This document shows, piece after piece, positions 44,556-56,089 of a stretch of DNA of 64,000 nucleotides. Made by a program: the position numbers and the translations under genes. The stretch covers positions 211,708,011 to 211,772,010 of the forward strand of contig CM076189.1 of the NCBI GenBank assembly GCA_038277395.1. Direction: 5' to 3'. The notes under the pieces were generated by a model. That model searched no databases. It had not been told where the DNA came from and saw only the letters and a list, made by a program, of their open reading frames with translations. Positions within the stretch are counted from its first letter, which is position 1; each line of letters opens with the position of its first letter. This DNA comes from Dryocosmus kuriphilus. Taxonomy: Eukaryota > Arthropoda > Insecta > Hymenoptera > Cynipidae.

Positions 44556-45875
44556 CGAGGTATGATCAAAAAGAAAGGTGACTTTTTATTTTTATCAAAA
44601 AGTATTTATTTATTTATCAATACTGATGCTCTCCCTTTCAAAACAATCCCCCTCGGGTATAATACATTTTTTGCCAGCGCTTTTTCCAATCCTCAAAGCA
44701 TTTTTTATATAAGCACTTTTTGGTATAGCCTTCAGCTCTTCCAGCGATGCGATCTTTATCTCCTCAGTCGTCGCAAAACGCCGTCCTTTCATGGGTCTTT
44801 TCAGTTTTGGAAACAGAAAAAAGTCGCAGGGAGCCAAATCTGGTGAATACGGTGGCTGAGGCATGATTATGGTGTCGTTATTGGCCAAAAATTACGAACA
44901 AGCAATGACGTGTGAGCTGGCGCATTATCGTGGTGCAATAAAGATGACTGGTTTTTCCACAATTCCGGACGTTTTATCGCATTGCTTCACGCAAACGGCG
45001 CATGACTTCAAGGTAATACTCTTTATTAACTGTACGACCTTGTGGTAAGAACTCCTGATGCACTGCGCCATGATAATCGAAGAAAAGGTAAGCAAAACCT
45101 TGACATTTGATCTAACTTGGCGTGCTTTTTTTGGTCTTGGTGATCCAGAATGCTTCCACTGGGACGATTGAGCCTTAATTTCGACGTCATAACCATATAC
45201 CCATGTTTCATCACCTGTTATGATCCTTTTAAGTAAGTCTGGTTCGCCGTTGACGTCATTCAACAGCTGCTGAGCGATGCTCACGCGACGGTTCTTTTGG
45301 TCAAAATTTAGCAAATTCGGAACAAACTTCGCTGACACACGTCTCATGACCAAAAATATCCACTAAAATTGCTTGGCACGAGCCAAACGAGATGCCGACA
45401 TCATCAGCAACTTCTCTAATGGTAATTCGACGATTCGCCAACACTATTTTCTTCACTTCTTCAACGTTTTCATCAGTTGTTGACGTGCTGGGACGTCCAG
45501 AGCGAGCTTCGTCATTAACATTTTCTCGGCCTTCCCGAAAGAGCTTGTACCACTTATAAACATTTTTTTCTCAGAGTACACTCACCGTATGCCACTGTCA
45601 ACATTTCAAGTGTTTTGGAGCTCTTAATTCCATTTTTTACACAAAACTGGATGCAAATTCTTTGATTTATTTTTTTCGAAAGCAGAAAATCGCCGAGCAC
45701 GCAAAACCCTTCTAACCTTTATGCCTCTCTCAAACCAACAAAAAATGCAGTATAGCTGAAACTGTGCACATATGTTTGGAACGAGTGTACCAACATAAGA
45801 AAAAAAGAAAACGAATATCGACTCTACGCATCCCGCGAAATTCAAAAAGTCACCTTACTTTTTGATCACACCTCG
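44556..45875 (-). mobile_element. Mariner element 2, full length (1320 bp)
   Basis: The left end CGAGGTATGATCAAAAAGAA matches the complement of the right end (TTACTTTTTGATCACACCTCG, last base 45875) over about 30 bp. TA flanks both sides (44554-44555 and 45876-45877). The transposase occupies the minus strand with no large deletion, but it carries several frameshifts. A different mariner lineage from element 1: the ends and protein differ. Confidence 0.93.
44610..45610 (-). pseudogene. Mariner transposase, DD34D type, frameshifted
   Basis: From about 45.56 kb leftwards the translation gives KWYKLFREGRENVNDEARSG, then RPSTSTTDENVEEVKKIV, ITIREVADDVGISFGS (helix-turn-helix), and after a shift MRRVSAKFVPNLLNFDQK and RIITGDETWVYGYDVE (first catalytic Asp). 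Next are SSQWKHSGSPRPKKARQV and, after another shift, HHDNAPAHTSLLVRN (second Asp). A third shift near 44.88 kb precedes PQPPYSPDLAPCDFFLFPKL (third Asp, 34 residues on). The C-terminus ends near 44610. All three catalytic Asp are present, but at least three frameshifts prevent expression. The protein resembles the mariner type fused in SETMAR. Confidence 0.9.
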
Positions 45876-45877
45876 TA

Positions 45878-47219
45878 CATAAACGTACGGCCTGTCCGGA
45901 CCTTTATTTTATTTTTTGTTTATTCAGAATCCTCACGTAGTAGAAAATTTTAGAGACTAGATTCGTCCTTAACGCACCCCAATTCACTTCAAACATACAA
46001 TAATATTCAATCCATTACGACAAAATCTTGGAAAATGTGCATTCGTCTCTACCCAAATGTATGCAACTCTAATTCAAGAAATGAGAATTTTTTTTAATGA
46101 AATAAAAGGAACTACAGTTTGTATAAGAGGAAATGCAAAAAGCTTGTATGACAGAAAAATCTATCTATTTTTGTTTCTTTCTCCATTATTCCGAAATTTA
46201 TACCCCTTTCTGCTATTTTTCCAAATTAGGAAAATTCCGAGAATAATTAGAAAATTAAAAAGTTTGATTTGTTCCAAGTGAGATGACTTTGAGATATCGG
46301 AATATTTGGACACTCGGAACAAATAGCCCATGGCTGAAGTAGACTGGAATAGCTATTATCAAGATTACATTACGTATCTTCTCACAGAAGACCACATGGA
46401 TTCTCGAGCGTAATCTGATTGAGAAGGTTAAGCTGCAATCGAACAATCGCGCTCTGCTTACGACTCCATAGCGATTTCTGCTAGAATTGGTCCTTTACAA
46501 AATAGCGAAGTCTTTAGAAAATAGAAATAGCGATAGTCAAGAAAAAGAACTGAGCAAACATGACAATTGAATCAACAAGAAAACTTTATTTTTCTTTCAA
46601 AATAAAATGTGTTACTTACGTGTGCAATGTCCATTGTGCAATGATTTTACATTACAAAAAAAAAATCAAATAACTAGCGGATCGAGTTCGCGCAAAAGTA
46701 AATTAGCTTTTTAGAATGCCCCGCCCCCCTCTCGCTGTTTTATAATAAGGACATTGTCTTTTCTACTTGTTTATGCCTTATTCCTGAGAAACCATATCCC
46801 CCGGGGGACCCAACGGAAGCAACATTTTATAACGTAGCGCATTTCTCGCACCATATATATACTAGACTTTTTCTCTCTCTAGCGTCTCATTTCTCTTCGT
46901 TCTGTCTCTTTATCTTCGTTTCGTCCTCTCCTAGCTTTCCTCCGCAAATTAGTATTAAGGACTATTTTCCTAAGTTATTAGTCTTTTGAGCATTGTAAGA
47001 CATTACGTAATATTACTCTGTACTCAGCAAAGTTACACACACTTCATTTGCTAAAAGAAAACTTCCAATTAATCTCCTTTTGTGTGAAAAAATGTTTAAG
47101 TCACTCTTTTTAAGTATGTGGTTGTATTTAGGTCGCCGAAACTCCTAGATTGTAATATCAATAAACTAAGAGAACTTTATATCCGAAATACAAGTACGAT
47201 ATATTTTACATTGCTTCTT
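45878..47219. other. Gene-free stretch with a candidate solo LTR
   Basis: Nothing coding is recognised. 46690-47212 is described separately. Confidence 0.4.
46690..47212 (+). repeat. Candidate solo LTR
   Basis: A TATA-like run (CATATATATACTAGAC, 46851-46866) is followed by a C/T-rich leader, and AATAAA lies about 300 bases further (near 47159). A G+C-rich patch with CCCCCGGGGG (46799-46808) precedes the TATA. The organisation suits an LTR but no matching second LTR, target duplication or primer-binding site was found. Confidence 0.25.
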
Positions 47220-48084
47220 TATATGCTTTAAATTAAAATCTATTTAGTGAGAAAGTAGAGTAGCAACTTTGTAAGGTCATTTTAAGTTTAAGGATTTTAA
47301 GGAATTTTATAAGTTTTTAAAGATTTTATTGAATCTCCATTAACTTCAATGATTTCAATAAATTTCAAATGACTTATTCATATTTTAATCAATTTTAACG
47401 AACTCCAAAGATTTCAGGAGCTTTTAATAAATTTTAACAAATTACTAAGGAACTTTAAGGAGTAAATTAAATTTTATTTCGAAGGGTTTCTACAAATGTC
47501 GATTACTTCTAGAGAGTATTTGAACATTTTTAGAAGATTTTAAAGACTAATGAAAAATAACGAAAAAATAAATACCGAATATATAAATCAATAAATCAGC
47601 AATTTGTTGAAAACGCAAATTAATGAATTATAAAATTTACGAAATTTAAAACAATAAGCTTTTAATTATCAGAAAATAAAAATCCCGAATTATACAAATA
47701 ACTAATTTATAAATGTCCGAAATTAAAATTTGCCGAATTATTAAAACTAACACAATTAACGAATTATTAATTTCCCTAAAACTTTTTAAATTTTCGAAAC
47801 TTTAAATTGCATAATTCTTAAATTTATGAATTTCACAATAAAATTAACGAATTAGAAAATGAATAAATTATTAATTTTCCCCAAATTCTTAAATTCACAA
47901 AATTTTGAATTGCCGAAATTTAAAGTTGATGAAATTTAAAATATCTGAAATTAAAATTGCAGAGAACAAATATTTCAGTATTTAATAATCAATCATAAAT
48001 ATTATTGAGGGACTAATGAAAAATAACGAAAAAATAAGTACCAAATACATTAATAATCAAAATTATTATGAAAAATGTATTAAT

Positions 48085-48115
<31 letters not shown>

Positions 48116-49030
48116 TATATAAAATTTGTACATATTTTTTTAAGTTTCACACTTATAATTACACACTTGAATAGTAAACTTCAAATTTTAATCATAATTA
48201 ATTTGTTATAAAAAATTCCAATCACTATCTCTGACACTTTTCTAATTTATATTTAAAAGTGTCTTTATTATTTATGAAATTAAATTATCTTAAAAAATGA
48301 CAATGAGACTAATAAAAAAGAACGAAAAAATAAACATCGAATACACAAACTAACAAAAAGGAAAATTATCGAAAAAACAAATTGACCAATTATAAAATTT
48401 ACCAAATTTAAAAAAAAACAAGATTTTTAATTATCGAAAAATAAGAATCTCTAATTGTACAAATAACGAATACAAAAATATCCGAAATTAAAATTTGACG
48501 AATTATTTAATTTACGAACTATAAAATTCACGAATTATTCATTTCCCCTAAACTCTTCAATTCAAAATCTAAGATTCGAATTTTTCAATAAAATTAACGA
48601 ATTAGAAAATTAAGTAATTATTCATTTTCCCCAAATTATTAAATTCCCGACATTTTAAATTTCTTAAATATTTTATTAAATATTAAAGTAACTAAAAATT
48701 TATTTTCGGCAATTTTAATTACAGAAATATTAAATTTGAGCAATTTTATATTTTGGGATTGTAAGAATGTGAAGGAAATGGCTAATGCATTAATTTTATT
48801 ATATAGTTCGTAAATATAATAATTTGACAATTTTAAATTTCGGGAATTTAAAAATTTATGTGAAAACAATCATTCGTTAATTGTATATTTCGTTTTAGGA
48901 ATTCGGCAAATTTTAATTTCGGATATTTTTAAATTTATTTTTTTTTTATAATTTGCGATTTTTATTTTTCGATAGTTAAAAGCTTTCTATTTTAAATTTC
49001 GTAAATTTTATAAATCTTTAAAAATCGGGC
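47220..49030. repeat. Low-complexity A+T repeats with duplicated and inverted copies
   Basis: 47545-47930 is repeated in direct orientation at 48300-48660 (ACTAATGAAAAATAACGAAAAA, CCGAAATTAAAATTTG and CGAATTATTAATTTCCC blocks, moderately diverged). A partial third start lies near 48010. 48885-49005 is an inverted copy of about 47620-47740. No coding content. Confidence 0.7.
48085..48122. repeat. (TA)n microsatellite
   Basis: About 19 dinucleotide steps with a single interruption. Confidence 0.95.
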
Positions 49031-50204
49031 ACATTCTCGTCGCGCGCTTCGCGCGAAGTATGCGCGCACCTAGGGCGCGCGTCTGTTGGCACTCGCGCTT
49101 CGCGCTCGGTGTTTATGGATTGTATAAACCTTTAAATTAAAAATTACAAAAGAAATTGTTTTACTTAAGGCTCTATCGTCCTTAAGGAATACATTCGCAT
49201 CATGACACTCGCGCTTCGCGCTCGATAATTACATTTTTTTTAAACACATTTTACATTGTTAAAGTTTTTTTGTGATTTTCCAAATTTTCACAATGCAGGA
49301 TTTCGATTCTTAAAAGTAAAACGATGAGTCTTATAAATAAATTTTGTAGCTCTTTCCAAGGTGAACAATTCTGCTTGTTAATATTTTCTCATATCTTGCA
49401 TAGTTTTGCTGAAAAGTGGTTTTCTTTATATTTCATAACATATTTCACGAATAACTCAAAAACTACTCGTCTGCTCAAAAAAATTATGGACAGTTTTTGT
49501 ACATCTTTTTGGGGTAAACAACTTTATTCATTATCATTTTTTCGTATCTTGCATAGTTTGGCGATAAATTTGAAATTTTTATTTTTAGTAACGTTTTCTC
49601 GATTTAAAAAAAAATCGTGCATTTTATAAAAAAATATTTAATACAAAATCTGTAGATCTTTATAAGTTGAACAACTTTACTTACAATCATTTTTTTTCGT
49701 ATCTTGAATATTTTGGCAAGAAAACACAATTTTTTTTTTATAACGTTTTCTCGATTAAAACAAAAACCGTGCATTTTATAAAAAAAATATTTAATACAAA
49801 ATCTGTAGATCTTTTTGAGTTAAACAACTTTGCTTACAATCACTTTTTTCGTATCTTGAATATTTTGGTAAGAAAATACAATTCTTTTTTTAATAACGTT
49901 TTCTCGATTAAACCAGAACCCATGCATTTGATCGAAAAATGGTTAAAACAAAATTTTTAGATATTTTTGAGGTGAATAATTTTACTCTCTACTGTTTTTT
50001 TTGTATCTCGCATAGTTTAGCCGGAAAATTGATTTCTTGATTTTGTGAAAACCGTTTTTGATATGAATAAAGCCATCACGGCTGGTCAAAAACAGCTGGT
50101 TAACGAACTCCTCCTTTCTTTTTGCTCCCTGAAGAAATGTGCCAAAGTACAATCTAATCGGATTAGTTCTTCGAAAGTTATCGTGGGAACAGGCGTCGAC
50201 AACG

Positions 50205-50236
<32 letters not shown>

Positions 50237-50389
50237 GACGACGGCGACGACTAAAACGACAGACAGACAGACAACGTCGTAAAACCCGTTTTTTCGAATT
50301 CAGGGGTTCATGAAACGTCGAGATTTCATGAAATCCGCGAAATTCATTTTTCACATAAAACTAATACCATCTCATTGAAATGAGAATGT
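49031..50389 (+). mobile_element. Composite repeat family, copy A
   Basis: Starts ACATTCTCGTCGCGCGCTTC and ends ATGAGAATGT, so the outer ten bases are inverted copies with one change. Order inside: GC-rich palindromic head (49031-49110, a second head-like piece at 49190-49230), a CACAATGCAGG-ATTTCGATTC block, three to four tandem modules of about 150 bp (TTTGTAGATCTTTTTGAGTT, then TCGTATCTTGAATA, then ACGTTTTCTCGATT), the block from 50060 (GGTTAACGAACTC, GTGCCAAAG, TCTTCGAAAGTTATC), a CGACAACGA microsatellite (50198-50252), GACAGACAGACA and the terminal hairpin. Confidence 0.8.
50198..50252 (+). repeat. CGACAACGA/CGACGA microsatellite in copy A
   Basis: Triplet-phased run of GAC/AAC. Every other copy of the family has the same tract at the same place, with different length and exact unit. 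Confidence 0.9.
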
Positions 50390-51177
50390 AAAAATTTTCA
50401 AGGGTTTAAAAAAAGTTAAAAAACTAAAAGTGAAGTTTGTTTCCTTTTTTAATGTAATAATAATTTCTTTTTATATTGCTAGTGATTCGTAGTAAAATAA
50501 TAAAGAGATTTCAGGTGGGTGAAACCCAAAAAGTTGATAATATCATGTCCCTGGAATATGCACTTGTGTTTTGAAGAATAATGTTTTTAATTACACAGAA
50601 TTATACACTTTTTAAATCTCCGAGAGTTTTTACGTCATCAGGTAATAAAACAGTTTTCCGTTAATTGTACGATTTAGGAGCTTAATTTTCCCACTTTAAT
50701 TGAATAACAATTGAAGATTTTTAAATATAGTTCAAGATGGCAAAGCTTAATTACAATAAAAGTGGCGTTATTTATTTTTAAAAATTAATTTGTGATATCG
50801 AAAAGAAGTTATATCAATTGAATGTCCTTGTGTAATGGGGATTTATTGAACCAAGAAGTATACTTTGAAGGTGAATTTGTGCAAAAATATTGATAAAAAT
50901 ATCTGCTTCCTACCTGTAAAACACTTTATTGATAGGTTTCCATTGTAAAATTTTTTTGGATAAACTTATTATCGTGTAACAAAAAATTTATATTTATTGA
51001 GTGAAGTTAGTTGTAAGAAAAAGAATCTTTATTCTCATTATTTCTTAATTTTAGAATAATTATAAGTAACCTTACAGATAATTGTTTTATTAATTATACT
51101 TTAATTAAAAACATAAATAAAGTTTAATTTACCCATATAAAACCTCTAAAAGCAAATATAATTATTATTCCAACACA
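50390..51177. other. Spacer between copies A and B, no gene seen
   Basis: A+T-rich and noncoding, with no family modules recognised. Confidence 0.5.
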
Positions 51178-52234
51178 AAAAAATTGCTCACTTCGTTCGC
51201 ACGTCGCGTCTATGGCGCGCAATCTGATGGTCGTCGCGCTTCACTCTCCGATATGTTTGAACATCGCGCTTCGCGTTCGGATCTTTTAGGTCCTCGCACT
51301 TCGTGCTTGGTTTTCGTTACTTGGGTCTTAGTCTTTCAAAACACCTACTTTTAATAAAATTATTAAATTTGTATTTTTTTGAAAATTAGAAACAAAATTA
51401 TTTTACTTAAAACTCTATCGGCCTTAAGGAATAAATACTCATCACGATACTCGCGCTTCACGCTCGACTATTAATTATTTTCTAAATCCCTTGTCGATTA
51501 GTATAGTTTTTTTTTTGATTTTCTACATTTTTTTTAAATTTCCACAATGCAGGTTTTCGATTCTTAAAAGCAAAACGATGAATCTTATAAAAAAAATGGT
51601 CAAAAGCAAAAGTGTACATATTCTTCAGGTAGATAATTTTACTTCTTAATATTTTTTTTGTGTTGCATATTTTGACCATAAAATAGAAATAAAATAATAG
51701 AATTAAAATTTTTCCGTATCTAGTACAGTTTACGCGGAAAATTGAATTTTTTGATTTTGTAAAACCCGTTTTAATGGATAAAACCATAACCGCTAGTTAA
51801 AATTAATATTTAAATATATAAACTATATTATCCTTCAAAGGAAACCTTCAATAAGTTCTCAAAAAATCTTTAACTAAAAGTATTCAATACTTTATGTTTT
51901 ACAACAAATTTCCTTGCCAGGGTGGCGACCATCCCAGTCTGGCAAGTATGTCATTCTATAGAAGTGTGTCAAACAAGGTTTAAATGTGAGTGGTTAACGA
52001 ACTCGTCCTTAATTTTGGACCGTGAAGAAGTGTGCCAAAGCGCAATGCAATCTGACGATTTTTTCAAAAGTTATCGCGTTAACAGATGACACGATGACGA
52101 CAACGACAACAACAGACAGACACCGTGGTAAAAACTCTTTTTTCTCATTCAGGGGGTCTCAAGACGTGGAGATTTGATGAAAACTGCAAGAGTCAAACTT
52201 TACATAAATCTAATACCTTCTCTGATGAGAATGT
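51178..52234 (+). mobile_element. Composite repeat family, copy B, with a 190-bp insertion
   Basis: The GC-rich head (51185-51310) has GTCGCGCTTC-type palindromes and a second head piece at 51440-51470. It is closely matched in reverse complement by 55690-56089 of copy D. The conserved segment CATAACCGCTAGT (51785) is cut from its continuation GTGGTTAACGAACTCGTCC (51993) by about 190 unrelated bases. Ends with the CTTCTCTGATGAGAATGT hairpin. Confidence 0.75.
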
Positions 52235-52330
52235 AAAAATTGCATTTTTCAACCAAACTATGTAAAAAAATTAAGATATTCACGTTTTTGATATACTTTA
52301 ATCGACTGATAAGCGTGAGAAACGTGATGA

Positions 52331-53187
52331 GAATGTGCCTGAGTGGCGGGAAAATTTTTCAATAACTTTTAATAGCTTTCTTATTAACTTTATAATAATG
52401 TATTTTTTTATTAAAACAACTATTATACGTTCCATGAATAAACTATGCGTTGGATCAAAAAATAGGCTTAAGCAAATTTTTAAATCTTTTTAAGGTGAAC
52501 AATTCTGTTTGTTAATATTTTTTCGTATCTCGCGTAGTTTTGCTGAAAAGTATATTTGTTTGTACTTAATAGTATATTTCGCGAATAACTCAAAAAATAT
52601 GCGTCTTTGCAAAAAATTGAAAGAGAGAAAATTTGTAGACCTTTTTGAGCTGAAAAATATTATTTATTATCCTTTTTTTCGTATCTTGAATAGTTTGGCG
52701 AGAAATTTGAATTTTTTATTTTTAATAACGTTTTCTCGATTAAAACAAAAACCGTGAATTTGATCAAAAAATGGTTAAAAGAAAATTTGTAGATTCTTTT
52801 GAGATGAACAATTTTACTTTCTGCTGTTTTTTTTTTTTTGTATCTCGCATAGTTTAGCCAGAAAATGAATCTTTTAATTTCGTAAGAACAATTTTGTATG
52901 GATAAAACCATAACCTTAGGTCAAAAAACGCTGGTTCACTAACTCATCCTTACTTTTTACGCCTTAAAGAAGTACGCCAAAGCACAATCGAATCCGATTA
53001 GCCCTTCGAAAGTTACCACGGGAACAGATGCCGACAACCACGACAACAACAACGACAACAACAGACAGACAGACACCGTCGTAAAAACCGTTTTTTCTCA
53101 CTCAGGGTGTCACAAAACGTGGAGATTTGATGAAAACTGCAAGAGTTAAATTTTGCATAAATCTAATACCTTCTCTGATGAGAATGT
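52331..53187 (+). mobile_element. Composite repeat family, copy C
   Basis: Follows copy B after a spacer of about 95 bp that also joins copies F and E, so B-C and F-E are the same dimer. It has two to three internal modules, the GGTTCACTAACTCATCC block, the CGACAACAACGACAA tract (53030-53065) and the terminal hairpin ending 53187. It lacks the GC-rich head. Confidence 0.75.
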
Positions 53188-53457
53188 AATAGTATATTGC
53201 GTGACGAGGGTCGAAAGGCAACGATTTCACGAGTTTGAAGTTAGCTGCCCGAGCGAAGCGAGGACAGATATCACACGAGTGATAATGTTGCCTCGGCCCG
53301 AGTCATGCATACAATTTTTCATTACACCGCAAATCGAAAATTCGACTTTCGATCCCTGTGAAGTGAGTCGAAAATCGAGTCTTCTAGTCTAGGGAAGAAA
53401 GTGGCAGATATCTGTAATTAGATTGAGGTGTGATGAAAAAATATATTTAATATTTTT
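53188..53457. other. Unrelated spacer at the centre of the inverted arrangement
   Basis: The sequence is more G+C-rich, with GAGCGAAGCGAGG (palindromic) and several TCGAAAATTCGACTTTCGAT-type inversions. None of the family modules is present. The 79-codon + frame here shows no domain. Confidence 0.5.
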
Positions 53458-56089
53458 ACATTCTCATCTCAATGAGAAGGTACTAGTTTTATGTGAAAAG
53501 TGGCCTTCGCGGATCTCATGAAATCTCGACGTTTCGTAACCCCCTGAATCCGAAAAAATATGTTTTACGACGGCGTCGGTCTGTCTGTTGTCATCGTTGT
53601 CGTCGTTGTCGTTATCGTTGTTGTCGTTGTCGTCTGTTTCCACGACAACTTTCTAAGGACTAATCGGATTGGATTCAGCTTTGGCATACTTCTTTAAGGC
53701 TTAAAAAGTAAGGGCGATTTCGTTAACCAGCGGTTTTTGACGAGTGGTTATCGTTTTATCCATTTTATCCAATTTTTCGGCTAAACTATCCAAGATACAA
53801 AAAAACGGTGGAGAGTAAAATTGTTCATCTCAAAAAAATCTGCAAACTTTGTTGCAACCATTTTTTGATAAAATGCATGATTTTTGTTTTAATCGAGAAA
53901 ACGTTATTAGAAATAAAGACTGGTTTCTTGCCAAAGGTTTTTCCGCTCAAAAATATCTGCAAACTTTGTTGCAACCATTTTTTGATAAAATGCATGCTTT
54001 TTGTTTTAATCGAGAAAACGTTATTAGAAATAAAGACTGATTTCTTGACAAAAGTTGTTCAGCTCAAAAATATCTACAAATTTTGTTGCAACCATTTTTT
54101 GATAAAATGCATGATTTTTGTTTTAACCGAGAAAACGTTATTAAAAATAAAAAACTGTTTTCTTGACAAAGGTTGTTCAGCTCAAAAATATCTGCAAACT
54201 TTGTTGCAACCATTTTTTGATAAAATGCATGATTTTTGTTTTAACCGAGAAAACGTTATTAAAAATAAAAGCTGGTTTCTTGCCAAAGGTTGTTCAGCTC
54301 AAAAGTATCTGCAAACTTTGTTGCAACCATTTTTTGATAAAATGCATGATTTTTGTTTTAATCGAGAAAACGTTATTAGAAATAAAGACTGGTTTCTTGA
54401 CAAAAGTTGTTCAGCTCAAAAATATCTACAAATCTTGTTGCAACCATTTTTTGATAAAATGCATGATTTTTGTTGTAATTGACAAAACGTTATTAAAAAT
54501 AAAAAGCTAGTTTCTTGCCAAAGGTTGTTCAGCTCAAAAATATCTGCAAACTTTGTTGCAACCATTTTTTGATAAAATGCATGATTTTTTGTTTCAATCG
54601 AGAAAACTTTATTAGAAATAAAGACTGGTTTCTTGCAAAACGACATTCAGCTCAAAAATATCTGCAAACTTTGTTGCAACCATTTTTTGATAAAATGCAT
54701 GATTTTTGTTTTAATCGAGAAAACGTTATTTAAAGTTTTTCTTGCCAAAGGTTGTTCAGCTCAAAAATACCTGCAAAAACCATTTTTTGATAAAATGCAT
54801 GATTTTTGTTTTAATCGAGAAAACGTTATTAGAAATAAAAACTGGTTTCTGGCCAAAGGTTGTTCAGCTCAAAATATCTACAAATTTTGTTGCAACCATT
54901 TTTTGATAAAATGCTTTTAACTGAAAACGTTATTAAAAATAAAAAACTGGTTTCTTGACAAAAGTTTTCAGCTCAAAAATATCTAAAATCTTGTTGCAGC
55001 CATTTTTTGATAAAATGCATGATTTTTGTTGTAATTGACAAAACGTTATTAGAAATAAAGACTGGTTTCTTGCCAAAAGTTGTTCAGCTCAAAAATATCT
55101 GCAAACTTTGTTGCAACCATTTTTTGATAAAATGCATGATTTTTGTTTTAATCGAGAAAACGTTATTAGAAATAAAGACTAGTTTCTTGCCAAAATTTGT
55201 TCAGCTCAAAAATATCTACAAATTTTTTGTTGCAACCATTTTTTGATAAAATGCATGATTTTTGTTTTAATCGAGAAAACGTTATTAGAAATAAAAAACT
55301 GGTTTCTTGCCAAAAGTTGTTCAGCTCAAAAATATCTACAAATTTTGTTGCAACCATTTTTTGATAAAATGCATGATTTTTGTTTTAATCGAGAAAACGT
55401 TATTAAAAATGAAAAACTGGTTTCTTGCCAAAAGTTGTTCAGCTCAAAAATATCTACAAATTTTGTATTAATCAATTTTTGATAAAATTCACGGTTTTTG
55501 TTTTAATCGAGAAAACGCTATTAAAAATAGAAAATTCAAATTTCCCGCCAAACTATGCAAGATACAAAAACAATAATAAACAAAGTTGTTCAACTCAAAA
55601 AGATCTACAAATTTTTTATTCATCATTTTTTTGAACAGACGCGTAGTTTTTGAGTTATTCGTGAAATATGTTATTAAATACAAACAAATCCACGTTTTTT
55701 TAATAAGACTCATCGCTTTACTTTTAGAAATCGAAAACCTGCATTGTGGAAATTTATAAAAGTGTAGAAAATCACAAAAAAACTTTACTAATCGACAATG
55801 GATTTAAAAAATAGTTAATTGTGGAGCGCGAAGCGCGAGTGTCGTGATGAGAATGTATTCCTTAAGGTCGATACGGCCTTAAGTAAAATAATTTTGTTTC
55901 TAATTTTTAACAAAATACAAATTTAGTAATTTCATTAACAGTAGGTGTTTTCAATGTTTAAGACCCAAGTAACGGAAACCGAGCATGAAGCGCGAGGACC
56001 AAAAACATCCGATAGCGAAGCGTGAGGACCACCAGATCGCGCGCCCTAGGCGCGCTCAATCTTGCGAGGGAAGCGCGTGATGAGAATGT
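53458..56089 (-). mobile_element. Composite repeat family, copy D, with amplified internal module
   Basis: Bounded by ACATTCTCATC (53458) and GATGAGAATGT (56079-56089), a perfect 11-bp inverted pair. Read on the minus strand: GC-rich head (56089-55980, second piece 55850-55825), the CACAATGCAGG block, one module of the older 150-bp form, then about 15 units of 118 bp, the GGTTAACGAAATCGCCC block, the CAACGACAACGA tract (complement of 53588-53640) and the terminal hairpin. Length 2632 bp, the longest copy. Confidence 0.85.
53815..55530 (-). repeat. Tandem array of about 15 units of 118 bp inside copy D
   Basis: The anchor TTTTTTGATAAAATGCATGA recurs at about 53862, 53981, 54098, 54217, 54334, 54451, 54570, 54688, 54790, 55011, 55131, 55249 and 55368, plus two variant copies, spaced 117-119 bp except for two shortened units near 54.75-54.95 kb. 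The units are much more alike than the modules of the other copies, so the amplification is recent. Long frames across it on both strands (up to 224 codons) are by-products of repeat length, not genes. Confidence 0.93.

Noticed and set aside
46651..46667. Poly-A and C-rich runs near 46.65-46.81 kb as a retrogene tail
   Set aside because: No coding sequence precedes them and no target duplication was found.
53808..54482. 224-codon open frame and several 60-115-codon frames within 53.8-55.7 kb on both strands
   Set aside because: They run across a tandem array whose unit length and low stop density create long frames in several phases and both directions. No domain is visible.
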